NCBI GenBank assembly: GCA_003342895.1
Contig: PTFA01000495.1
Location: forward strand, 62,001-126,000
DNA from: Casuarius casuarius
Taxonomy: Eukaryota; Chordata; Aves; Casuariiformes; Casuariidae
Direction of reading: 5' to 3'
DNA: 64,000 nt
Notes under the pieces: model-generated
Database searches by the model: none
Told to the model about the DNA's origin: nothing
Seen by the model: the letters and a program-made list of their open reading frames with translations, nothing else
In this document: positions 1-7,421 of the stretch, piece by piece
Position numbering within the stretch: the stretch's first letter is position 1
Layout of the letters: each line of letters starts with the position of its first letter
Position numbers and translations under genes: made by a program

Positions 1-1067
1 TGCACATCCTGAACTCATCTTAGTGCCCTTGCACTGATCACTGCTACCCGGCAACCGCATCCTGCAGTCGGCAGTCCAGCTTGTGGCTCCAAATCTTTAG
101 CCAAGCCCTAGTTTAAGTGTCTGTACAAATAAAAACAGTACAAGCAGGAAAATTTTGGCAAGAATTAATGCAACTCCGCATAAGCTCTGGCAGGTCACAT
201 GCTGACAGTGCTGCACACAAGCCCTGCCACCAACTGTACAGATGGCCATGGCAGACCCACCTGATCCAGCCACTCCTGGGTACAGAGACCCCTGCGCTGT
301 GAAACACAATGCATGAAGTATTTGCGTTTGAGACATTTTTAGAAGAGATTTATTGTCCTGGCACTTACACAAAGACCCAAAGATGGAAAGCCATAAACTC
401 AAATATCAGCTCAGGCAAATCCACTGAGCCAATTCAAGCTACTTTGTTTTCCAGTTTCAACAGACACCTCCCTCCTTAAATAGGAAGGCTATCTGCTATA
501 GCTACATAATTTTGCAGCAAATTGGGTTGAGATTTCCACAGCTCAGCATGCCCACTGATGCTAAAGTCAAAGCAGAAGTTATATAACCAGCCTGCTAGGA
601 TACCCAGAGGATATGTTTTCCAGGGACTGTGAAAAACAGATTCCCTCAGAAACATCCCTGCTTTGTCCATTTTGAGACGTGCGACTTTGCACCAATATGC
701 ATTTCATTTATGGTTTTTCTACTATCATGAGCAAATTTGCCTGTGCTTGAAAACAAGTCACCGACTTTGCTAAACTGGACTCCAGAAGATACTTATCAAT
801 CAATACTCATCATTCTCATCACAGCCAGGGCTCCCAGCATTCACCTCAGAAGGGAGAAATGCAAGTAAGTCTGCAGAATGTAAAATATATCCACTTAAGA
901 GTTGATTCCACCTCATTTTAGATAAAAAAAACAAAAAACCCCAACGACACAGGCACAAGCTACTAGTTCTTCTACTGCAGCAGTTTAAAAGCTTTCTTAC
1001 AAGCTGCCTGTCTGCCTCCCTCCCACCTCTGATCGCTCCCACTCCTCCCCGCAGCTACAGAACTTAC

Positions 1068-1147
1068 CACTCGTCCCTGGCCAACTTCTCAGACCAGTTC
1101 CCACCTTCTGCTGAGGCTGGAGCTTTGGTCAAGATGGTGAGAAAAAG
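1068..1147 (-). CDS. Candidate internal coding exon, gene not recognised
   Basis: On the minus strand a pyrimidine-rich acceptor (TTTGGTTTCTCTTAG) precedes an 80-nt open segment that ends at a strong donor (GAGTG then GTAAGT). It reads in one frame as 26 codons plus two bases and includes KAPASAEGGNWSEKLARDE. It enters in phase 0 and leaves in phase 2. One other frame stops early. I do not recognise the peptide, so function is unknown. It lies about 2.5 kb downstream, in the minus direction, of the other candidate at 3638-3679, whose phase (0 out) is compatible with direct joining. A chance splice pair is possible, and there is no homology support. Confidence 0.22.
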
Positions 1148-1400
1148 CTAAGAGAAACCAAACCCTTCGTTTTTGCCTCCTTGCCTAGCTCAACGATTTC
1201 CCCCTTCATCTTCCTGGCCTCGTCACACACCAATTTTTCTCCACATCACTGTTTATAGCACCCGTGCTAGAGCTGGCTCTGAGCCGGTACCGTCGAGCCT
1301 GAACTTTCCTGAGCAACTAGTCACCCAAAATGCAACGTTACAGCAATAAGAGGACTGAGGAAATGTTCTAATCACATCAAGAGTAAAAATCAAACTGCAC

Positions 1401-1418
1401 TTTTTTTTTTTTTTTTTT
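1401..1418. repeat. Poly(T) tract, 18 nt
   Basis: Uninterrupted T run on the plus strand. It would be a poly(A) tract in a minus-strand transcript. Confidence 0.9.
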
Positions 1419-2281
1419 CTGAGACAGAAGAAAAAGCCCACGTGAGCAAAGATGGAGACAGGCAGCTCACCTCTCTACAGTCTGGTAACTACTGTTATGT
1501 TATCTGCACCCTTTAAACAGCAGCACAGCAGGAAATACCAAGCTCGTGACTGGCACACGTACTATAACCGTGAATATCTTTGCCATCATCAGAAATCCCC
1601 GGGAAGATGGAAGCCAAGATGATGGAAAGTAACCTTCAAAAGCATACCAGAACATTGGATGAAATCTGAGCTCCTTTCTATGCTGCACTAGTTTAGATAA
1701 AACAGCCTTCATTTAAAACTATCTGCCTAGCTGGAAAAGTACTGGCTTGCCAAAAGAAAGGACAATCAGAAACACACAAGCGAGGAAGTGGGCAACAACC
1801 CCTTTAGGATAAGTTTATTCTCCAAAAAAGGGTATTCTTGTGAGCACCTTAGACAATAACAAGCTGCTAAAATTGGATAAGACTAACGCATCCCACTTAT
1901 CCTACAAAGCCATTCTGAAACTGTTTGGGTGCTGCAGAGCATCTGTAAGAATATTAATAATTTAGCTTTGAAGAAAAAAGTGAAAGCACAAACTGCAGTG
2001 AAAGGAGGAGTTATTTGGTCTTAGCAGGATTGTATTGAATGCATATGACAGGACTCAGCAGAGGTTCAGGGATCCTAGATATTTGTCTGGAAGTGTGATT
2101 GTTACTGATTAAAAAGAATATGCACATACTTCAAAGACACTCTGTTTTGCAGTGAACTCCTGTCAGTTCTGGGCTAAACATTGCCAATTTTCCCAGACTA
2201 ATTGCTCTTCTAGAAAAGGAAATGAAGCTGAGCATTGGATCGGAGAAGTATAGTTTCTCTTGGTTACAAATATACCATTGC

Positions 2282-2284
<3 letters not shown>

Positions 2285-2319
<35 letters not shown>
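2285..2319. repeat. Poly(T) tract, 35 nt
   Basis: Uninterrupted run of 35 T. In minus orientation this is a poly(A) stretch, but I see no polyadenylation signal or recognisable retrocopy next to it. Reading frames that cross it (runs of Phe or Lys) are artefacts. Confidence 0.9.
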
Positions 2320-2321
<2 letters not shown>

Positions 2322-3637
2322 TTTTCTTTTGTCCAGTATTTCCCACTGTAACCAAATTTCATTTATTCAATCCACAGAAATATTTCCCCTATTACATTAG
2401 CGAAAAATTCTTCTGGAACATTCATGTGGATAACAATGACTTTTCCATTTTCCAAAAAGACTTCAGTAAGAAATGCCTGCTGTAAATTCATACTCTCTAC
2501 CCTAGATAACCTATGAGCTGGCTCGAGACCAACACATGGGAGAATTGCAATTTTGGATTGGCAAGCGGTCCATCTGGAAACCGTGAACCCCAAGGAGAGA
2601 GGTTCATCTTGTAGCGATCTGAGAGAAGCCTGCTTTTTATCCCTTTTAATGGGGGAGCAACATCAGAACCCTGTCCGGGATGGAGGGTTAAAAGGGCGAG
2701 AGGTAAGCTGCAGCAGAGGGAGCAACAGGCTCCTCAGCGGAACAAGTGACAATCCAGCTGGAACCAAGGGGAGCTCGAGCGGCGAATAAAACGCCATTTA
2801 GGCCATGCTGTTAAATTCACCTTGATTTCAATTACAACTATCATTACCCAAAACTCTTCTGCAACTAGGGACTAATTCTGAGGCTCTCCCCCCTTGCATA
2901 CGTGCTCTCGTACATGCAGGTGCAATAGGAAGCGTTTAGCTTTTGTGCATCCATTTCCTGCATCGTCCAAGGACACAGACGAGCAAAGAATCCCATCTGC
3001 CGCTCCAAGCCCTGGAACGCTGCCTGCATCATCCTAATCTAGGTGTCACAGTGTCCCAAGCTGTGCACCTCTACAAGTATTAAAGAAACATACATCCAAT
3101 CATCCGATCCCTAATTAATTCACACAAAACTTATCCACTTTCTTTGATCTTTATGGAGCGACCTAATCAGCCTGCTATACTGATGTGCCAAGGAGCTGTC
3201 GCTCTGCCGTTTCATTAACAATCTGTAGTAAAACCCACTCCAACGCCCACCGCCAGAATCGGCAAGTATAGCTGGTTGAAAAACATGGGAGAAGTTTAAA
3301 GTTCACAGTCTTTCTTGAAGCTTCTAATGAAAAACGAGCTTAGACAAAAACCCAGGCTGGAGGAAGAGCTAGGTCAATGTAATTTTCAGTCAATTCATTT
3401 TTGGAAAAAATAAATAAGTAAATAACACAAGTCTGCAAGTCTTCCCCTTTCCCCAAACCAGAAACTTTGTATAAAAAAAGAAACTGCCCTTTTTCTCAAA
3501 AAGTTGTGGACAGGGGCTGTGGACCTTGGAATAAATTTCTCTCTGAACAACCTCTCCCCTCCAAAGGGGAAGGCATTCATGGGTACAGTCATTTCTCTTT
3601 CCAAGCTGAACTTTAAACACACAAAAAGAACACCTAC

Positions 3638-3679
3638 CTGCCTGGCAGAGAAACTGATACCTTTCACCACCAAAAGAAG
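3638..3679 (-). CDS. Candidate 42-nt coding exon, gene not recognised
   Basis: On the minus strand the acceptor ATGTCTCATCCCTTGTCCAG is followed by 42 open bases (LLLVVKGISFSARQ) and then a consensus donor, CAG followed by GTAGGT. Length is exactly 14 codons and the exon is phase 0 on both sides, so it could be skipped or included without breaking frame. No family is recognised. The hydrophobic start could suit a signal peptide or membrane segment, but the stretch is too short to say. It supports a minus-strand transcription unit in the left flank. Chance occurrence is a real alternative. Confidence 0.22.
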
Positions 3680-4654
3680 CTGGACAAGGGATGAGACATT
3701 TTACAGGAGAATCCTTCTGGTTTATATTTATTTGGTAGCATGTTTCTCTGAAGCAATCCGCTCTGTTCGCATCACTACCACGAGTGGGAAGACCTGCCCT
3801 ACCCAAGCAGAAATTTTTGCTGTTGAGGCCAACTGGAGTTAAATACATCACTTCTGCCCTGCCTGCCAGGGCCCACATCAACTAAGCCTCGGGCTGTAAC
3901 CTTGCTAATTTAGACTTCAAACGAGCTGCCGGCTTAATCTTTCCTACAGAGTTTCTAGAGTTTCTAGCATTCACGGTGGAGCATCCCTGGCGACCATCCT
4001 CTTCCAGCCATCCAGGCCCCTCGTTGTATCTACAGCAGTATCTGGCACCAAAGGACACACTGGACTCTCTCCCCGACGCACTCCACAAATCAGGATCATG
4101 GATCTCTTTCTGAATAGCAGCCTTCTGTCTCAGTTAGGAGCAACGGGCTTGAGGCAAGAATTGTTTGGTGAAGTCTTCTGGCCTAGGTATGGCAGTGGGT
4201 GACACTAGATTATCCTAATAGCCCTTTTCTAATCTAAACAAATTCACCTTGCCAAATTCATGTTAAACACTTCATTTGGAGCAACAACAAAAACCCCAAG
4301 TCACACAACTACGAGCTCTGGTCTGCGGACTGAAAACACAAGCACTAGAAGACAACCCGCTGGCAGGAATGCGTTCTTCGCCATGTCCACAATTCATCGT
4401 TAAACTAACGCGTGCAAATTCCAAGTAGCGCATCATCTCCTCCTGTGGCAACAACGGGCATCCTAAACACACCACTTATTTCCGACATCAAAATCCACGT
4501 GTTAGTTGTCAACCCCAACTACAGGGGCTTGGGAACTTTTTATAAGTTTTCCAGAAGTTTCCTGCTCTGCTACGAACAGTAAGCGATAGCCATATGCAGT
4601 CCAAAAATAATAACAATTTCAAAAACATTCTGACAACTCTGAGAACAGCAAAGA

Positions 4655-4945
4655 TCCAGAGGAGCTCGAGACCGTCAGCGCAGAGCCCGGGCCAAGGGCA
4701 GAGCCTCCCCCCGCGCGCGGACCCCGGGCCGCAGCTCCGCCCCCAGCGCACACGCGCGCCCCGCAGCAGCCGCGCCCCGAGGCGCCCCCTGCCGGTGAAG
4801 GCGGCGCGCGGGCGAGGCGCTGAGCGGGCGGCGGAACCGTCCTCCGTCCTCGGCGCGAAGCGAGCTGCTCCGCGGCGGAGAAAACACTGCGCTGCCCGGG
4901 GCCACGCTAGCGACCTCGGAGCCTCCTGGGTTACCAACTCGGAAA
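4655..4945. promoter_or_regulatory. CpG island 1, probable promoter
   Basis: Dense CpG and very high GC begin abruptly at about 4655 and end at about 4945, in AT-richer surroundings. The segment contains GC-box-like sequence and a CTCF-like site. It sits between the minus-strand candidates on the left and an open ATG-to-donor segment on the right (4968-5057), so it could drive either strand. It is separated from the larger CpG island by about 650 bases of ordinary composition. No TATA box is seen, which is usual for CpG-island promoters. Confidence 0.6.
4781..4795 (-). promoter_or_regulatory. CTCF-like binding site
   Basis: GGCGCCCCCTGCCGG contains the invariant core GCGCCCCCTG of the CTCF motif read on the reverse strand. 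The flank differs from the consensus at a few positions. A CTCF site within a divergent promoter region is common and could insulate the two directions. Occupancy cannot be judged from sequence. Confidence 0.35.
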
Positions 4946-4967
4946 AAGCACACAGAAGATCAGGGAC

Positions 4968-5057
4968 ATGAAATTTCTTCCTAAATTACGAAGAGGCAGA
5001 AAAAATGGCCGTTTGCTTGTGAATTATGACCATCCAGGCACATTAAAAAAGCGAGCA
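4968..5057 (+). CDS. Candidate first coding exon after CpG island 1
   Basis: An ATG 23 bases past the CpG island opens a frame of exactly 30 codons that ends at a good donor (GAGCA then GTAAGTG), leaving phase 0. The peptide is basic and begins MKFLPKLRRGRKNGR, ending DHPGTLKKRA. The start has G at -3 (GGGACATGA) but no G at +4, so it is moderate. I do not recognise it. The position, just downstream of a CpG island and closed by a splice donor, is what a first coding exon looks like. The A-rich sequence makes a chance open frame easy. No acceptor for a next exon could be assigned. Confidence 0.25.
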
Positions 5058-5064
5058 GTAAGTG

Positions 5065-5098
5065 CAATCTAATTGCTGTATCAATCTAATTGCTGTAT
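5065..5098. repeat. 17-bp perfect tandem duplication
   Basis: CAATCTAATTGCTGTAT occurs twice head to tail. It starts seven bases after the donor GT of the 4968-5057 candidate exon, so both copies would lie in the start of the intron. Confidence 0.9.
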
Positions 5099-5348
5099 AG
5101 ATCTATAGGCTGCCGCATTTACGCCTACAGGAGCTCCTCGTTATCCAAAACTATTCCGCTGGCCTTCAAGATGGAAAAGACTACCGAAAAATATCATGAC
5201 TGTTACGGGGGTGAATTACATTTTCTCAGAAACAAAACTGATGCTTAAAAAAAAACCCTTATGTCTTCTCTAGTTCAGTTGAGATTCCTACTACATTTGG
5301 ACAAATCTGCCTTACAGATAGGTCTCTGAGCAGCCTAGCTGCTCTCAC

Positions 5349-5480
5349 CTGAAAGCTGCTGTGTGCTTACAGGCAACGTCTTGCACACCAAGCTGTCCCA
5401 ATATGGACCCGCTATCTTCACTCGTTTCAGAAGGGGAGGGGAGCTGATCAATCTCCACGCCCGCTACGTTTTTTTTTTTT
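5349..5480 (-). ncRNA. Possible non-coding first exon of the minus-strand unit
   Basis: On the minus strand the sequence AGCTTTCAG is followed by GTGAGAGC, a consensus donor with its intron boundary at 5349. The sequence upstream in the minus direction contains no ATG for about 130 bases, so any exon here would be 5' untranslated. The right-hand limit is not defined by sequence and is set at the poly(T) tract. It lies between the two CpG-rich segments, which suits a leader exon of a gene transcribed leftwards. Confidence 0.2.
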
Positions 5481-5756
5481 AAAGAATACAGAAAATATTT
5501 TTAAGGCGTAAGGACAAAGCACCCCACATGCTTCACAACAAGATTTTTCACTCCCACACAGCCAGCTACAGCACGGAGAAAGAAATCAGCTGGATGCCCG
5601 CAGCAGGGGCGCGCAGGGCTCTTTCAAAGCGAGCCTCCTTCGGTGAAGCACAGCCCGGGGTTTTCCGACCCATTTTCCGCGCACCGAGGACCAGCGCCCC
5701 TTCCTGCCCGGCCGCGCCGGGGCAGCGCGGGGACCCGCGCCGAGACCCGCGCCCGG

Positions 5757-6573
5757 NNNNNNNNNNNNNNNNNNNNNNNNNNNNNNNNNNNNNNNNNNNN
5801 NNNNNNNNNNNNNNNNNNNNNNNNNNNNNNNNNNNNNNNNNNNNNNNNNNNNNNNNNNNNNNNNNNNNNNNNNNNNNNNNNNNNNNNNNNNNNNNNNNNN
5901 NNNNNNNNNNNNNNNNNNNNNNNNNNNNNNNNNNNNNNNNNNNNNNNNNNNNNNNNNNNNNNNNNNNNNNNNNNNNNNNNNNNNNNNNNNNNNNNNNNNN
6001 NNNNNNNNNNNNNNNNNNNNNNNNNNNNNNNNNNNNNNNNNNNNNNNNNNNNNNNNNNNNNNNNNNNNNNNNNNNNNNNNNNNNNNNNNNNNNNNNNNNN
6101 NNNNNNNNNNNNNNNNNNNNNNNNNNNNNNNNNNNNNNNNNNNNNNNNNNNNNNNNNNNNNNNNNNNNNNNNNNNNNNNNNNNNNNNNNNNNNNNNNNNN
6201 NNNNNNNNNNNNNNNNNNNNNNNNNNNNNNNNNNNNNNNNNNNNNNNNNNNNNNNNNNNNNNNNNNNNNNNNNNNNNNNNNNNNNNNNNNNNNNNNNNNN
6301 NNNNNNNNNNNNNNNNNNNNNNNNNNNNNNNNNNNNNNNNNNNNNNNNNNNNNNNNNNNNNNNNNNNNNNNNNNNNNNNNNNNNNNNNNNNNNNNNNNNN
6401 NNNNNNNNNNNNNNNNNNNNNNNNNNNNNNNNNNNNNNNNNNNNNNNNNNNNNNNNNNNNNNNNNNNNNNNNNNNNNNNNNNNNNNNNNNNNNNNNNNNN
6501 NNNNNNNNNNNNNNNNNNNNNNNNNNNNNNNNNNNNNNNNNNNNNNNNNNNNNNNNNNNNNNNNNNNNNNNNN
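5757..6573. other. Assembly gap of 817 N within the CpG island
   Basis: The bases are unknown. Flanking sequence on both sides is extremely GC-rich, the usual reason for sequencing drop-out in bird promoters. An untranslated first exon or an alternative coding start could be hidden here. Confidence 0.98.
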
Positions 6574-6584
6574 GGCGCGCTGCG

Positions 6585-6659
6585 GCGCGGCAGAGCGGGG
6601 CGGGGCGGCCCCGGCGCGGCAGAGCGGGGCGGGGCAGGGCAGCGCGAGTGGGGCGGGGC
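6585..6659. repeat. 29-bp direct repeats carrying Sp1 GC boxes
   Basis: A unit starting GCGCGGCAGAGCGGGGC begins at 6585 and again at 6614, a period of 29 bp. Each copy carries one GGGGCGGGGC box, and a third box follows at 6650-6659. The array starts directly at the edge of the gap, so it may be longer than visible. Confidence 0.75.
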
Positions 6660-6660
6660 G

Positions 6661-6718
6661 ATGCTGCCGTCGCCGCCCGCTAATGAGGGTAATTGCGAGG
6701 CGTGACCCTGCGCTCCAG
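6661..6718 (+). other. Possible alternative untranslated exon end
   Basis: GCGCTCCAG followed by GTGAAA is an acceptable donor 60 bases after the last GC box. The only ATG-initiated frame before it is short (MLPSPPANEGNCEA then stop), so this would be leader sequence or a small upstream ORF rather than the main coding start. Confidence 0.18.
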
Positions 6719-6800
6719 GTGAAAAACCAACCCCCCCAAAAGGGGGGGGGAACGCTGTGGGGCGTCGAATGTCTTTACCGTCTGCGCTGTAGCGCGATGA

Positions 6801-6955
6801 GAGGCGCGAAGTGGCGGTCCGGGGGCGGTGCCAGGGCCGCGAGGCGCGAAATGCTGATCCGGGGGCGGCCTTGGCGCCGCGGCGTGGGGCGGGAAATGGC
6901 GGCTCGGTGGTGCCCGCGGCGCCAGGGCTGCGGGGCACAAAATGGCGGCGTCGGC
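6801..6955. promoter_or_regulatory. Degenerate 40-46-bp repeat with E2F and YY1 motifs
   Basis: Four diverged units start at about 6801, 6841, 6887 and 6933. Each opens with a GRGGCGCGAARTG- or GGGCGGGAAATGG-like core and continues into GC-rich spacer. Unit 3 contains GGCGGGAAA (E2F type) fused to AAATGGCGGC (YY1 type). Unit 4 supplies AAAATGGCGGC, whose ATG is the start codon of the coding exon at 6942. YY1 sites straddling the start are known in many vertebrate promoters. Confidence 0.6.
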
Positions 6956-7001
6956 CCAGCCTCGCGGGCCTCGGCTGGGCGCGGAGCCGCAGCGGCAGCA
7001 G
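6942..7001 (+). CDS. First coding exon of a plus-strand gene (unidentified)
   Basis: ATG at 6942 sits in a strong context (AAAATGG, A at -3 and G at +4) and opens 20 codons, MAASAQPRGPRLGAEPQRQQ, ending exactly at CAG followed by GTGAGC. The exon leaves in phase 0. An in-frame TGA at 6855-6857 shows the frame does not extend further upstream in contiguous sequence. The peptide is short, rich in Ala, Pro, Arg and Gln, and looks like a disordered N-terminus, so no family can be named. The next exon must lie downstream in the T/G-rich region. The phase-0 candidate at 21275-21328 would join in frame, but this is unproven. A reading frame continuing past the donor to 7265 is intron read-through. 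Confidence 0.55.
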
Positions 7002-7351
7002 GTGAGCTGGCGTCTGCGCCCCGCGCGGCTCTCTGCGGGTCTTCCCCTTTCCCCCGTGGTTCCCGCGGGGCTCTGCGCTGCCCCTGAGGCCTGCCTCGCG
7101 GCCTCCGCTGTGCTGCCTCTGGGCTCCGGCCGGGTGTGCCGGGGCCTCCTGTCCGTGTCTCTCTTCCCATCCATCGTGTTTGTTCTGTGCGCGAAGTATC
7201 TTCCCGACTCGTTGTTTGCATGCCAACGTCACTTAATTTTGGAATCCGTTTATTACGTCGGCTGAAGAGGACCAGGTGGCGCGGGGGCGTCGCGGTCCGT
7301 CTCCGGCATTCAGCCTGACGGGCGGTTGCCCCGAAGCAGAGTCCCGCTGCA

Positions 7352-7421
7352 ATGGGTAGCTGTGCCATCGCTCGAGCTGCAACAGGCTTCTGCGCGGAGA
7401 AACGGCCTCCCATCCCCTCAG
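7352..7421 (+). CDS. Candidate alternative first coding exon
   Basis: ATG at 7352 has G at -3 and G at +4 and opens 23 codons plus one base (MGSCAIARAATGFCAEKRPP and on). The frame meets a donor, CCTCAG followed by GTATGA. It lies at the 3' edge of the CpG island. Met-Gly-Ser-Cys resembles an N-myristoylation and palmitoylation start, but on so few residues this is only a remark. It leaves in phase 1, unlike the 6942 exon, so the two would not share the same downstream exon in frame. Confidence 0.18.

Larger units (their letters stand above)
1..4600 (-). other. Intron-like flank of a probable minus-strand transcript
   Basis: No exon here can be identified by homology. In two sampled lines (3841-3900 and 4021-4080) C outnumbers G on the plus strand (22 to 11 and 19 to 12), the reverse of the T- and G-rich sequence right of 7.4 kb. 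Such skew is known to follow transcription direction in vertebrate introns, so I infer minus-strand transcription away from the CpG islands. Two minus-strand exon candidates lie inside and are listed separately. The rest holds poly(T) tracts and short chance reading frames. The inference rests on composition by eye and would change if counted skew were flat. Confidence 0.4.
5590..7420. promoter_or_regulatory. CpG island 2, main promoter region
   Basis: Strongly CpG-rich sequence flanks an 817-base gap on both sides and continues to about 7420. Right of the gap there are three GC boxes (GGGGCGGGGC at 6597-6606, 6626-6635 and 6650-6659), an E2F-type site (GGCGGGAAA at 6888-6896) and YY1-type AAATGGCGGC at 6894 and 6940. 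The first coding exon on the plus strand starts inside it at 6942. Such islands are typical of housekeeping or developmental genes. The transcription start is probably in the gap or between 6574 and 6855. Confidence 0.8.

Noticed and set aside
2131..2485. Frames with poly-Lys or poly-Phe
   Set aside because: They are translations of the 35-nt poly(T) tract.
3390..3881. 163-codon minus-strand frame
   Set aside because: It reads through the better-supported donor of the 42-nt exon candidate, and its remainder shows no domain.
5528..7232. Long open frames on both strands across the CpG island (over 500 codons)
   Set aside because: About half their length is the run of N, and the rest is CpG-rich sequence where stops are rare.
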